Below are positions 17,599-26,365 of a stretch of DNA of 64,000 bases, piece after piece (the stretch's first letter is position 1; each line of letters starts with the position of its first letter). Source of the stretch: Candidatus Undinarchaeales archaeon (lineage in GTDB: Archaea > SpSt-1190 > JASMDC01); assembly GCA_030753015.1 (NCBI GenBank), contig JASMDC010000021.1, positions 1 through 64,000 on the forward strand. The letters are read 5' to 3'. The notes under the pieces were generated by a model. That model was not told the DNA's origin. It did no database searches and saw only the letters and a list, made by a program, of their open reading frames with translations. Both the position numbers and the translations under genes were made by a program.

Positions 17599-19414
17599 AA
17601 TAGATCTCGAACCTGTCTATGTCCTCCTTTTCGATCAAGATCTCAGAGCTTATCAAGAGCGACTCCACAACGTTCTCGCTGCAGTCTGCAATCGCTTCAA
17701 GGCTTTCTGACAGTTCGTTCAGGATATGAAACGTAATGCGTGTTATCTTTACCTTATGAAGCCTTGAAACCAATATCTTGTACAATTCGTCTGTCCTATT
17801 CTCCAAGTCACCCACTTCATTCAAGATCGGATTGAGCTTTACTGGCTCATTGTAGAACAGCTCGAACGCTGAGCAAGCCGCCTCAAAGCTTTTCATGCTG
17901 TTCTCACAGAGTTCTTCCAGGCAATCCCTTATTGGCGCTGGAGGCGCATCTTCCAACATTGACAACTCTTCAGAAAGCACTTCCAGATTATCTACGGCTC
18001 TTTTAAGATGAACAATACCCCTCAACGGACCGCCGCCTTCATACACCAAAGAACTGGGTGATTTCAGGAGGGACCTGACCTTTTCATCGGTTTTTCTCTT
18101 CAGGGAAAAAACAGATTCTGCCCGTACAATATTATCCTCGGATTTACCACCAATCACTTCGGAAAAGAACTCATTTGCTCTTCTGCTGACGACCAGACAA
18201 TCTTTCAAATAATCCTGGATGAGCTCTTCTGTTGTTTTTTTCTTTTCTGTTTTTTGCATGAACCATGAATATCCGGCCTTAAGACCGAAGGATGTGAAGA
18301 CTGAACTGGCAAAGCTGATGAATATCAGGATCGTGAACAGTTCATTATCCAGAACGCCCATCTGCCGCCCGACCTCCGCAATTATCAATTCGACAGCGCC
18401 CCTTCCATTCATGCCGAGTCCGACAACGAGGCTTTCATTCTTGCTGCATCCACCCAGATACGCACCCAAGGACGTCCCCATCAGCTTGGAGATTATTGCT
18501 ACGATCAGCAGGCTCATTGTCAAAGAGAACGACGTGTACAGAACGGTCAGATCGATTGGGAACGCTATCCACACAAAGAAGATCGGCGCCAAGAATCCCA
18601 TCGTTATTGAAGAAAATGCGCTCTCCACCTTATGAAAGATCTTGGTGCCGGAGACGCCTTCACTGATGAACAGCCCCGCAATAAACGCGCCTATCGTGAA
18701 ATGTATGCCCAACAATTCAGCCAGTTCTGCGAGCAGGAACGCAAAGAGGATAAAGAACGTGAAAAAGATCGCAGTGCCTCTTGATTTCTTCATTAACGGA
18801 CCAATCCTTGGAAGTAAATGATTTCCCAGGACAAGTGCCAGAGAAAAGAACAGGACTACTTTAAGAATGATCTCTATTATTTGGAAACCAGAGGGAAGAG
18901 TGCCAAGTGTAGCTATATTAACAATTACTGCAAATACGACCAAAGAGATCAGGTTGTCAACGATCGCGGTACCGACGATTATCCTCCCGATTCGTGATTT
19001 CAAAGCCCCGAGGTCCATCAGTATCCTGCTTTTAACCGCTATCGCGGTCATTGAAAGAGCGATGCCAACGAACAAGGACTGCATTACTGCATAATTAAAA
19101 TGTCGGGCGGCCAGATACCCAAAGCCAAGAGGAAAAATGGTTCCTGCCAGTCCAGTAAGAAGAGTTATCCTAAAAAGTCCCTTAAGCTCCATCGGATTGG
19201 TCTTTAAACCCACGAGGAACATGAGAAAGAATATCCCAAGATCTGCCAGGACCTCAAGTGATTCGTGATACTCGATCCAGCCCAGAATTGGCGGACCAAG
19301 CAAGATCCCTGCACCGAGCTCTCCCAAAACAGCAGGCTGTCCTAACCGTTGAGCGAGCTCACCGCCCATCCTTGCTGCAGCCAAGATCAGAACCAGTTCA
19401 ATTATTAGCTCCAT
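17597..19414 (-). CDS. CPA2-family cation/H+ antiporter with C-terminal PhoU/DUF47-like domain
   Basis: A 605-aa protein starting at the ATG at 19414 (TATA-like TTTTATAAAGG at 19438-19448). Residues 1-385 form the 12-TM exchanger domain (LGELGAGILLGPPILG, FLVGLKTNPMELK, ALSMTAIAVKSRILMDLGAL, TIGAFIAGLFISEG, GMNGRGAVELIIAE). Residues 395-605 are a soluble helical domain with repeated heptad-like segments resembling PhoU/DUF47, a putative regulatory part. This tail replaces the usual TrkA-N/USP regulator of CPA2 exchangers. Ion (K+ or Na+) unknown. The gene uses many A/T-ending codons (ata, aaa, ttt), unlike its neighbours, so it was probably acquired with island A. Confidence 0.87.
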   Translation of the reverse strand: MELIIELVLILAAARMGGELAQRLGQPAVLGELGAGILLGPPILGWIEYHESLEVLADLGIFFLMFLVGLKTNPMELKGLFRITLLTGLAGTIFPLGFGYLAARHFNYAVMQSLFVGIALSMTAIAVKSRILMDLGALKSRIGRIIVGTAIVDNLISLVVFAVIVNIATLGTLPSGFQIIEIILKVVLFFSLALVLGNHLLPRIGPLMKKSRGTAIFFTFFILFAFLLAELAELLGIHFTIGAFIAGLFISEGVSGTKIFHKVESAFSSITMGFLAPIFFVWIAFPIDLTVLYTSFSLTMSLLIVAIISKLMGTSLGAYLGGCSKNESLVVGLGMNGRGAVELIIAEVGRQMGVLDNELFTILIFISFASSVFTSFGLKAGYSWFMQKTEKKKTTEELIQDYLKDCLVVSRRANEFFSEVIGGKSEDNIVRAESVFSLKRKTDEKVRSLLKSPSSLVYEGGGPLRGIVHLKRAVDNLEVLSEELSMLEDAPPAPIRDCLEELCENSMKSFEAACSAFELFYNEPVKLNPILNEVGDLENRTDELYKILVSRLHKVKITRITFHILNELSESLEAIADCSENVVESLLISSEILIEKEDIDRFEIY

Positions 19415-19448
19415 GTACACCTACAAATGCAAAAGGGCCTTTATAAAA

Positions 19449-20002
19449 TTGATTGACACGATCGGTTAATGTTCACCCCGCCACTGGCATGAATTGTTTG
19501 TATCTCGCCATTGATATTGCTTATTGATTCACGCCTCATGATCTTGGCTTTGAACTCCTCGTATCGGGCCTCGTTCGTGTACCTCAGCAGGATGATCGAG
19601 CCGCTTGAACTTGAGACTGATGCGTACACGGGAATGGTGAAGCTGAGGTCCGTCTGCTATCTCAGGAACACCGGAGGACCTTCCTCCTGGATAGGATCGT
19701 CAATACAATCCCCGTGGATACCAACATGACTGTCGTGGCCTGAACGGGAACGATAGCCTAATTAAGGTTAGTACCGTGGGCGAGAGGCATGGCCGAGGAG
19801 ATTGCACCCGGGTCCATGGAGGGAGGGGCCGAACTGATCACGCCGGGTTGACGTTCTGAAACAGGAGTATGTATAAAACCCGATTTCGCAAGGAGGGATT
19901 TGAACTAGCTATTCGGCCCCCGTCCCAAGCTTGATGCAGCTGTTTTGATCGCCTGCGCAGCCTTTCCAAGCATTCCCCAATCCGGGTGCGAACCTCCCTG
20001 AT
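19449..20002. other. Gene-poor part of island A
   Basis: No gene can be supported in these 554 bases. Open frames of about 60-72 codons exist on both strands between 19441 and 19729, but none has a recognisable motif, promoter spacing or start. A decayed coding region is possible because AT content is raised as in the antiporter. Confidence 0.4.
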
Positions 20003-20120
20003 TTCCGAAAAGCTCAAGTAGAGCATGGACCATGAGGTAACCAAGCAAGGGTGCCCACTTGGATAGGATTAAAACGCCGATTTGCTAGCAAATTGGTGCG
20101 CGAATCCCGTCCCCCGCACT
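20003..20120 (+). repeat. Island attachment arm plus tRNA-Leu 3' core, copy 1
   Basis: Bases 20003-20119 align without gaps to 28325-28441. The last 20 bases are identical to the tRNA-Leu 3' end. The preceding 97 bases are not tRNA sequence. They carry a stem-loop GCTCAAGTAGAGC and a second hairpin around GATTTGCTAGCAAATT that persists, with a bulge, in copy 2. The break falls in the T-loop, where tRNA-targeting integrases usually cross over, so I read it as an att core with an element-derived arm. Confidence 0.75.
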
Positions 20121-20173
20121 AGTATTATTACTTAGCAAAGAGGATAATGGGCTGCACCGGCCGTGGTCAGAAG

Positions 20174-20182
20174 GTTTAAATA
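20174..20182 (+). promoter_or_regulatory. TATA box upstream of the 20239 gene
   Basis: GTTTAAATA, followed by a purine-rich leader of about 30 nt. Its distance to the ATG (57 nt) implies a leader transcript, unlike many genes here. Confidence 0.5.
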
Positions 20183-20238
20183 GGAAATAACCTACGGGAG
20201 AAGGAGACGGGGGAGTCTCTTCCTATTATGAGGTACGG

Positions 20239-20988
20239 ATGGAAGGTAACGACGGGGAACTGAACGTACGGGTGCTCGGTATGAGCGCCGCCGAGCCCTG
20301 GAACGGTTGGGACAACCATGCCATCGAGATCACCGATGGCGAGCACTCCTACCTCATCGACGCGGGGAGCGGGAAGGTGGCCGGACGGGAGTACGACGCA
20401 GTATTCATCACCCACTACCACATCGACCATACCCAGTACCTCTTCGACATCAAGGCCCGCCAGTACGTCGGGCCCGACCTCATGCCCCACGATGAGTTCC
20501 CCGAGGCCGGTGTCCATGATGCCTGGGAGCGACCCGATCACCGTCTTGAGGGCCTTATCGAGAGGGACGGCACGGTCCTCGATACCTTCGACGCCACAGG
20601 AGATCCGGTCCACGTGTACGAGGACGACCGCATCTCGGTGCACGCCCTCCCCACCTACCACAGCCCCCTGGTCCAGAGCGCCAGCTACCTGATCGAGAAC
20701 AAGGCCACCGGCAACTCCCTCTGGGTCTCCGGGGACTTCCACCACTTCCGTACCGGGGCCTGTGAGGACTACCTCCGGTCGGCGGCACCCTCCTTCTCCC
20801 TGGTGGAGGCCACCTTCTACGACGGTGGTCAACCGCCCGACCACCAGAACCTCGCCACGGCGACGGCACTGGCCGGGGAGCTCGGTTTGGAGGACTACCG
20901 CCTGGTCCACCTCAGCTTCAGGTGGGATGGGTACGTGGACGAGCATGAGGACGTCATCGCCTCGCCGGACGAGCTGTACTCATTCTAG
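20239..20988 (+). CDS. MBL-fold metallohydrolase of island B
   Basis: A 249-aa metallo-beta-lactamase-fold protein. ITHYHIDHTQYLFD is the HxHxDH metal motif at about residue 56. The Asp at VSGDFHHF and the terminal His in LVHLSFRW complete a plausible dinuclear site. The order resembles RNase Z-like or lactonase-like members. Encoded convergently with the Lrp gene next to the inositol operon, it could act on an inositol-pathway lactone, but the sequence does not show this. Confidence 0.8.
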   Translation: MEGNDGELNVRVLGMSAAEPWNGWDNHAIEITDGEHSYLIDAGSGKVAGREYDAVFITHYHIDHTQYLFDIKARQYVGPDLMPHDEFPEAGVHDAWERPDHRLEGLIERDGTVLDTFDATGDPVHVYEDDRISVHALPTYHSPLVQSASYLIENKATGNSLWVSGDFHHFRTGACEDYLRSAAPSFSLVEATFYDGGQPPDHQNLATATALAGELGLEDYRLVHLSFRWDGYVDEHEDVIASPDELYSF

Positions 20989-20996
20989 CCCGAGGC

Positions 20997-21518
20997 CTAC
21001 CGTATCTTCTCGACGATGTCCAGGTAGGTCACAGTGCTCCCCGTCGCCTCGCTGTCCGCGCCGTCAGGGATCGGGATGTCCAGGTCCATCATATTCTCTA
21101 TGACGTCCCCCAGCTCGGTCTTGATGACGTTGAGCACGCGCCGTTTCTCCTCGAAGTCCTTGAACACGGCGATGAACAATCCGTCGTACTTTGTGGAGTT
21201 GAGGGAGCTCATGAACACCAGATTATCCTTGATGCGCTCGATACAGCCGAACATCCGCTCCTCGTTCGCCACGTGGTCGCGCCAGTAGTCGGCGTTCCAG
21301 AGGATGAAGATGAGGCTGCCGAACCGGTAGCCCAGTCCGTGGAGGTCCACGAGGCAGGTGTAGCCGCTAATGAGGCCCTCAGATTCCAGCTGGTTGCGTA
21401 TCTTGCTCACCGTCACCTGGGAGAGCCCCACCCTTCTCGCAATGTCGTTGTCCGACGAGCGGGCGTTCGCGGCCAGCTCCCTGAGCACACGTCGGGGATT
21501 TTCCTTCACACACATCAC
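20997..21518 (-). CDS. Lrp/AsnC-family transcription regulator
   Basis: A 173-aa protein. The N-terminal winged HTH is clear: LRELAANARSSDNDIARRVGLSQVTVSKIRNQLESEG is its extent, with recognition helix VTVSKIRNQL. The C-terminal part (LGYRFGSLIFILWNAD...) is an effector or oligomerisation domain of unusual sequence for the family. The gene is divergent from the dehydrogenase that opens the inositol operon, with 106 AT-rich bases between them, so it is the natural local regulator. The start is ambiguous between adjacent ATGs at 21518 and 21515. Confidence 0.88.
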   Translation of the reverse strand: MMCVKENPRRVLRELAANARSSDNDIARRVGLSQVTVSKIRNQLESEGLISGYTCLVDLHGLGYRFGSLIFILWNADYWRDHVANEERMFGCIERIKDNLVFMSSLNSTKYDGLFIAVFKDFEEKRRVLNVIKTELGDVIENMMDLDIPIPDGADSEATGSTVTYLDIVEKIR

Positions 21519-21624
21519 CTAAAGTTATTGAATTAAAGTGTTTTCTTAATTTATCCTATTAATCAATAGCTTTTTATTTGTTTCTCAGCTTGAAATCTTT
21601 GACATCTGCCAAGAGGCGATCACC
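21519..21624. promoter_or_regulatory. Divergent promoter region of the inositol operon
   Basis: AT-rich spacer between the Lrp gene and the dehydrogenase. It has several TATA-like runs (TTTTCTTAATTTATCC, CTATTAATCAATAG, TTTTTATTTG). CTATTAATCAATAG (about 21557-21570) is a near-palindrome with arms CTATT/AATAG and would suit an Lrp dimer. This is where operator binding should be sought. Confidence 0.45.
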
Positions 21625-22671
21625 ATGGACATCATGAACGCATTGCTCTTCCGCGACAAGGGTCGGTTCGACCTGACCGAGACCGATGGACCGGGCGCCA
21701 TCGGCCCCAAGGATGTGCTCATCGAGGTGAAGAGGGCGGGGATCTGCGGTACGGACCTGCACATCTTCCGCGGCACACACCCCGCCAATCCCGACATCAT
21801 CCTCGGGCACGAGTACGCCGGGGTAGTGGCGCAGGCCGGTGATAGCGTCACCCACCTACAAGAGGGCGACGCCGTCGTCATCGATCCCAACGTCACCTGC
21901 GGTACATGCTTCTTCTGCCGCAACGGGATGAGCAACCAGTGCGATGCCCTCGACACGGGCACCACCCTGGGCATATTCCGCCACGGCGGGTTCGCCCGGT
22001 TCAACGTGGCCCCCTCCCACATGGTGTACAAGGCGCCCAAGGACATGGACATGACCGCAGCAGCCCTGGTCGAGCCGCTGTCATGCGTACTGAACGGAGT
22101 AAAGAATGCCGCCATCCAGCCCGAGGACACGGTGGTCGTGCTCGGCGCCGGCCCCATCGGCCTCCTCTTCACTAACGTCCTCTCGCACTTGGCAAGCCTC
22201 CTCATCGTGTCCGAGGTGGACGATCTGCGGGCCGGAAAGGCCCGGCAGTTCACGCCCCACGTGCTCGACCCCAAGGAGACGGACATAGGCAAGGAGGTGC
22301 GGTCGCTCACCGACGGCCGCGGCGCTAACGTGGTGGTGGACGCCACCGGCGTGCTCATGGGCGACGCTCTGGGCCTGGTCGCCAAGGGCGGGAAGGTGGT
22401 GCTCTTCGGCATGAACTCGGCCCACACGGCTGCTATCCGGCCGTACGACATCACCCGTAACGAGATCCAGGTCATCGGCACCTACATCGCCAATCGCACC
22501 GTCGTCCCGGCCATGACCATGCTCCACCAGGGGCGGATCGACGTGGAGCACTACGTGGACACTGTGCTCCCCCTGGACGACATCTACGACGGCTTCCGCC
22601 GGCTGGGTCTCGACCCGGAGACGGGCGAGCGAACACCTATGGACGCCGTCAAGGTGCTCGTGAAGCCGTAG
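21625..22671 (+). CDS. Zinc-dependent medium-chain dehydrogenase, candidate inositol dehydrogenase
   Basis: A 348-aa MDR-superfamily NAD(P)-dependent alcohol/polyol dehydrogenase. GICGTDLHIF and GHEYAGVVAQAGDSV carry the catalytic Zn ligands. CGTCFFCRNGMSNQC is the four-Cys structural Zn lobe. VVLGAGPIGLLF is the Rossmann nucleotide site. It opens the operon with kinase, IolB, IolD and IolE. In Bacillus the first step uses IolG of the GFO/IDH/MocA type, which is absent here, so this enzyme probably oxidises myo-inositol or a downstream keto-acid (inference). Start could be Met1 (21625) or Met4. The stop is 11 nt before the kinase. Confidence 0.85.
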   Translation: MDIMNALLFRDKGRFDLTETDGPGAIGPKDVLIEVKRAGICGTDLHIFRGTHPANPDIILGHEYAGVVAQAGDSVTHLQEGDAVVIDPNVTCGTCFFCRNGMSNQCDALDTGTTLGIFRHGGFARFNVAPSHMVYKAPKDMDMTAAALVEPLSCVLNGVKNAAIQPEDTVVVLGAGPIGLLFTNVLSHLASLLIVSEVDDLRAGKARQFTPHVLDPKETDIGKEVRSLTDGRGANVVVDATGVLMGDALGLVAKGGKVVLFGMNSAHTAAIRPYDITRNEIQVIGTYIANRTVVPAMTMLHQGRIDVEHYVDTVLPLDDIYDGFRRLGLDPETGERTPMDAVKVLVKP

Positions 22672-22682
22672 GGTGCCCTGCG

Positions 22683-23696
22683 ATGGCCGAGGACACGACC
22701 GAAAAAAACCTCGACGTCCTCACCACCGGGATGGTGGTGACGGACGTCATTACCGCGGACCTGCCCCGGTTCGCCGACCCTAGCGAGATGATGTTCGTTC
22801 CCCGCGGGGTGGAGGTTCACGTGGGGGGGCACCCGGCCAACGTGGCCATCGACCTCGCCGCCGTGGGCGTGAACCCGGCCACCATCGGCGTGGTCGCAGC
22901 GGTAGGGGAGGACGTGTTCGGTGATTTCATCGAGGGCACCCTCACGAGGCACGGCATCATTCCCCTCCTACAGCGGAAGCCCGTCGGGACGAGCAAGAAC
23001 ATGATTCTTGTGCTCACCGGCGAGGACAGGCGGTTCCACCTGGACCCAGGGGCCAACATGGAGCTCGAGGCGGACCATGTGATCGATGCCCTGCGGGAGC
23101 ATCACCCCCGTGTGCTCTGCTGTCGGCCCGGCTACTCGGGGATCGACTTGGAGATGGAGCGGGTGGTGCGGGCCGCCCGGGAGGTCGGCACCACCGTCTT
23201 CCTCGACATCTGCAGGCCGTACGCGAAGCCCTGGGACTACATCGCCCCGGCCCTCCCCCATGTGGACATCTTCCACTCCAACGAGGGCGAGGCCATGGGC
23301 GTCACCCGCACCACCACCGTGGATGACGCCCTGGACGCCCTCCTGGACACCGGCATCGGCGCAGTGTTCATCACCGGCGGCGGGAGCGGGGCGAGGGTCA
23401 GGACCAGGCGATGGGATCTGGCCCAGCCGGGGCTCGCGGTGGATGCCATCGACCCCACTGGAGCGGGGGATGCCTTCTGTGCGGGGGTGGTCCGCACGCT
23501 CCTGGACAGGAACGAGCTGGACTGCGACGTACTGGGGCGGGAGGGGCTCGCCCGGCTCCTTGCCTATGCCCAGGCCATGGGCGCCGCCGCGGCGTCGGCA
23601 GTAGGAACGACGACGGGTGTTACTGCCGAGCGTGTACGGTCCCTGGTAGAGGCCCAGGGAGAGCGTCTGGTCACAGAAACCCACTCCCCGGAATAG
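22683..23696 (+). CDS. iolC: PfkB-family sugar kinase, candidate IolC
   Basis: A 337-aa ribokinase-fold kinase. The N-terminal signature is GGHPANVAIDLAAVGVNP and the C-terminal catalytic signature is DPTGAGDAFCAGVVRT with the base Asp. Length is normal. Family members phosphorylate many sugars. The position between a polyol dehydrogenase and IolB/D/E makes 2-deoxy-5-keto-D-gluconate (the IolC substrate) the best guess, but sequence alone does not separate it from 2-keto-3-deoxygluconate kinases. It starts 11 nt after the dehydrogenase stop; a purine-rich leader is not obvious. Confidence 0.82.
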   Translation: MAEDTTEKNLDVLTTGMVVTDVITADLPRFADPSEMMFVPRGVEVHVGGHPANVAIDLAAVGVNPATIGVVAAVGEDVFGDFIEGTLTRHGIIPLLQRKPVGTSKNMILVLTGEDRRFHLDPGANMELEADHVIDALREHHPRVLCCRPGYSGIDLEMERVVRAAREVGTTVFLDICRPYAKPWDYIAPALPHVDIFHSNEGEAMGVTRTTTVDDALDALLDTGIGAVFITGGGSGARVRTRRWDLAQPGLAVDAIDPTGAGDAFCAGVVRTLLDRNELDCDVLGREGLARLLAYAQAMGAAAASAVGTTTGVTAERVRSLVEAQGERLVTETHSPE

Positions 23697-23707
23697 AGGT
23701 GCTGCTC

Positions 23708-24505
23708 ATGGTACGAACCAACGACGTCCACATCCGGGCCCCCGCCGCCCTGGCGGAGGGCGAGAACGAGTATATCGGCCCGGCCGATCCCCACGGGATG
23801 GGGTTCTCGGTCCTCAGACTTACTAGAGCGCTCACCGGGCGCACCGACCACGAGACCTGCCTCGTGCTCCTCTCGGGAAAGGGGAGGGTGCGCGTGGGAG
23901 GCGAGGATCACGACGTTGAGCGCTCCTCCCTGCTGGACGAGGAGCCGTGGACCTTCCTCCTCCCGGCGGGCGAGGATTTCGCCGTCCTCCCGGAACCCGA
24001 AATGGAGCTCGCGGTCATACGAACGGAGAACGAGCGACGCTTTTCGCCGCGGGTGTTCGCACCGGACGCGGTCGACGTGGAGCGACGGGGCGAGGACCTG
24101 GTCGACGGGGCGTGCTTCCGTCTGGTAAAGACCGTGTTCGATCATTCCACCATGGCGGAGAGCAATCTCGTCGTGGGCGAGGTGGTGAACCAGCCGGGAC
24201 GCTGGTCGAGCTATCCTCCGCATCACCACCCCCAACCAGAGCTATACTACTACCGCTTCGTCCCCGGGCAGGGTTACGGCTTCTCCCAGCTCGGTGACAG
24301 GGCGATCAAGGTGTCCGAGGGGAGCCTGGTGTGCATCCCGCCGGACACAGATCACCCGCAGGTGGCCGCACCAGGATACGCCATGTGGTACCTGTGGGTG
24401 GTGCGCCACCTGCCCGACGACCCCTACACGGGATTCACGTTCGATCCACGACATGAATGGACCCTGGACCCCGGAGCGGATGTATGGAGGATAGGAAAGG
24501 GATAG
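23708..24505 (+). CDS. iolB: 5-deoxy-glucuronate isomerase IolB
   Basis: A 265-aa double-cupin protein starting at ATG 23708; the frame is open upstream but overlaps the kinase. The hallmark SSYPPHHHPQPELYYYRF, with the metal-binding His cluster, is characteristic of IolB/KduI-like isomerases, followed by GSLVCIPPDTDHPQ and YLWVVRHL. It converts 5-deoxy-D-glucuronate to 2-deoxy-5-keto-D-gluconate in inositol catabolism. Its neighbours encode the enzymes before and after this step. The stop is 3 nt before iolD, so tight co-translation is likely. Confidence 0.92.
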   Translation: MVRTNDVHIRAPAALAEGENEYIGPADPHGMGFSVLRLTRALTGRTDHETCLVLLSGKGRVRVGGEDHDVERSSLLDEEPWTFLLPAGEDFAVLPEPEMELAVIRTENERRFSPRVFAPDAVDVERRGEDLVDGACFRLVKTVFDHSTMAESNLVVGEVVNQPGRWSSYPPHHHPQPELYYYRFVPGQGYGFSQLGDRAIKVSEGSLVCIPPDTDHPQVAAPGYAMWYLWVVRHLPDDPYTGFTFDPRHEWTLDPGADVWRIGKG

Positions 24506-24508
24506 ATC

Positions 24509-26365
24509 ATGGCTTCAAAGGAACGGAACCGACAGGAGATGACGGCCTCCCAGGCCATCGTCCGCTACCTAATCCACGAGGGTTTGCCGTACGTGTTCGG
24601 CATCTTCGGTCACGGCAACGTGCAGCTGGGCGAGGCCCTGAAGGAGCACGAGGACGAGATCACGTATATCCAGCTGAAGAACGAGCAGAACGGCGTCCAC
24701 ATGGCCATCGGCTATGCCAAGATGACCGGACGGCCGCTCGCCGTGACCACGTCCATCGGGCCCGGGTGCACCAATCTCGTCACCGGCGCTGGGGCGGCGC
24801 GGGTGAACCGCCTGCCTGTGCTTCTGCTTCCCGGTGACGCCTTCGCAGACGCCGCGGGGCCGTTGCTCCAGCAGGTGGAGGGGAACGCGTGCCCGGAGGA
24901 CATGGCCTCGGACACCCTCCGGCCCGTCTCCCGGTACTGGACGCGGATCACCCGGCCAGAGCAGCTCGCACGCCGCCTTCCACAGGCGTTCGACGCCATG
25001 CTGGAGCCCGGTAACGAGGGCCCGGCCACCCTCGCACTGCCCATGGACACCCAGACATTCTCCCACCCCTTCGACGTGGATATGCTCTTCAAACCGCGTG
25101 ACCGGGAGTGGGAGCGCACACGGCCCGACGAGCGGGCCGTAAGGAGGGCGGCGGAGCGTATCTCCAAGGCCACCCGACCCCTCATCATTGCCGGAGGGGG
25201 CGTCATCCGTTCGGAAGCGTGGGAAGAGGTCATTCGGCTCGCCGAGCGCATCTGCGCCCCCGTGGTCTCCACCCAGGCCGGGAACGGTACCATGCTGTGG
25301 GACCACCACATGAACGCCTTCACGGTCGGCCCGGACGGCAGTTCATGCGGCAACCGCCTATGCAAGAAGGCCGACCTGGTCATCGGCATCGGTACGCGGT
25401 ACGGGGACTTCACCACCTGCTCGGACACACTGTTCGGTCCCGACGTGGAGTTCGTCAACCTCAACATCTGCAACTTCGACGTGGGCAAGCAGCGGGCCGT
25501 GAAGCTCCTGGGTGACGCGAGGGAGTCCCTGCGGCTGCTCCTGGAGGAGCTCACCGGGCTCGGCGTGGAGCGGGAGCTTGACGGTAGCCCGTACTACGAG
25601 GAGCTCCAGCGAGAGCGCCGGGAGTGGATGGCCGAGGTGGACCGCGTCACCGGCGAGGATGCCTCGCCCATGACCCAGAACCGCGTCATCGGCGTGCTCA
25701 ACGAGGTCACCGACGACCGGGCGGTGATCGTTTCGGCCGCCGGCAGCCTGCCGGGCCACCTCCTGCGCTTGTGGAAGACCAAGGACCCCACACGGAAGGG
25801 CTACCACTGCGAGTACGCCTTCTCCACCATGGGGTACGAGGTGGCCGGCGGCATGGGTGTGAAGCTCGCCGATCCCTCCCGCGACGTGTACGTCATGGTG
25901 GGGGACGCCTCCTTCCTCATGGCCCCCCAGGAGCTGGTCACCGCCGTCCAGGAGGGTATCGCCGTGACCGTCGTCCTCGTGGACAACCACGGCCCCCAGG
26001 TCATCCGTAACCTCCAGGCCTCCTGCGGCTTCGAGGAGTTCGGGTGCGAGTTCAAGGCCCGCAATGGGAAGGGCCTTGACGGCGGCTACCTCAATCTGGA
26101 CTTCGCCGGGATGGCAGAGTCCATGGGGTGCGTGGGCCTGCGGGCCGCCAACCCCGAAGAGCTCAAGGACGCACTGGCCACAGCAAGGGAGGTCACCGAC
26201 CGACCCACCCTCATCCACGTGCTGGTGGAGCCCGGGCGCAGGTTCCTCGGGTGCTACGACGGCTGGTGGGACGTGCCCCGACCCGTGTTATCGGACCGGG
26301 AGGAGATGCGCCGGCACCGCGCGGAGTACGAGCGGGTGAAGCGCGAGGAGCAGGTGGTGAGGTGA
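24509..26365 (+). CDS. iolD: 3D-(3,5/4)-trihydroxycyclohexane-1,2-dione hydrolase IolD
   Basis: A 618-aa ThDP-dependent enzyme, the length expected for IolD. The N-terminal PYR domain has LKNEQNGVHMAIGYAKMTG with the catalytic Glu and SIGPGCTNLVTGA. The middle domain has RPLIIAGGGVI. The C-terminal PP domain has the ThDP motif GDASFLMAPQELVTAVQEG ending in DN. It cleaves the cyclic dione to 5-deoxy-glucuronate, substrate of the IolB encoded just upstream. The alternative of another acetolactate-synthase-like enzyme is made unlikely by the context. It ends in a GTGA overlap with iolE. Confidence 0.9.
   Translation: MASKERNRQEMTASQAIVRYLIHEGLPYVFGIFGHGNVQLGEALKEHEDEITYIQLKNEQNGVHMAIGYAKMTGRPLAVTTSIGPGCTNLVTGAGAARVNRLPVLLLPGDAFADAAGPLLQQVEGNACPEDMASDTLRPVSRYWTRITRPEQLARRLPQAFDAMLEPGNEGPATLALPMDTQTFSHPFDVDMLFKPRDREWERTRPDERAVRRAAERISKATRPLIIAGGGVIRSEAWEEVIRLAERICAPVVSTQAGNGTMLWDHHMNAFTVGPDGSSCGNRLCKKADLVIGIGTRYGDFTTCSDTLFGPDVEFVNLNICNFDVGKQRAVKLLGDARESLRLLLEELTGLGVERELDGSPYYEELQRERREWMAEVDRVTGEDASPMTQNRVIGVLNEVTDDRAVIVSAAGSLPGHLLRLWKTKDPTRKGYHCEYAFSTMGYEVAGGMGVKLADPSRDVYVMVGDASFLMAPQELVTAVQEGIAVTVVLVDNHGPQVIRNLQASCGFEEFGCEFKARNGKGLDGGYLNLDFAGMAESMGCVGLRAANPEELKDALATAREVTDRPTLIHVLVEPGRRFLGCYDGWWDVPRPVLSDREEMRRHRAEYERVKREEQVVR

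Larger units (their letters stand above)
17375..20120. mobile_element. Island A, inserted at tRNA-Leu
   Basis: The interval starts at the tRNA-Leu 3' end and ends in an exact 20-bp copy of it, CGAATCCCGTCCCCCGCACT, at 20101-20120. It contains a transposase fragment and a CPA2 antiporter gene whose base composition is plainly more AT-rich than the host genes on both sides. No integrase gene is inside. Together these support an integrated and decayed element. Confidence 0.65.

Noticed and set aside
20003-20120. A tRNA gene at attachment copy 1
   Set aside because: The 3' end matches tRNA-Leu, but there is no 5' acceptor strand and the T-stem cannot pair (CCCGT without ACGGG). It is a crossover product, not a tRNA.
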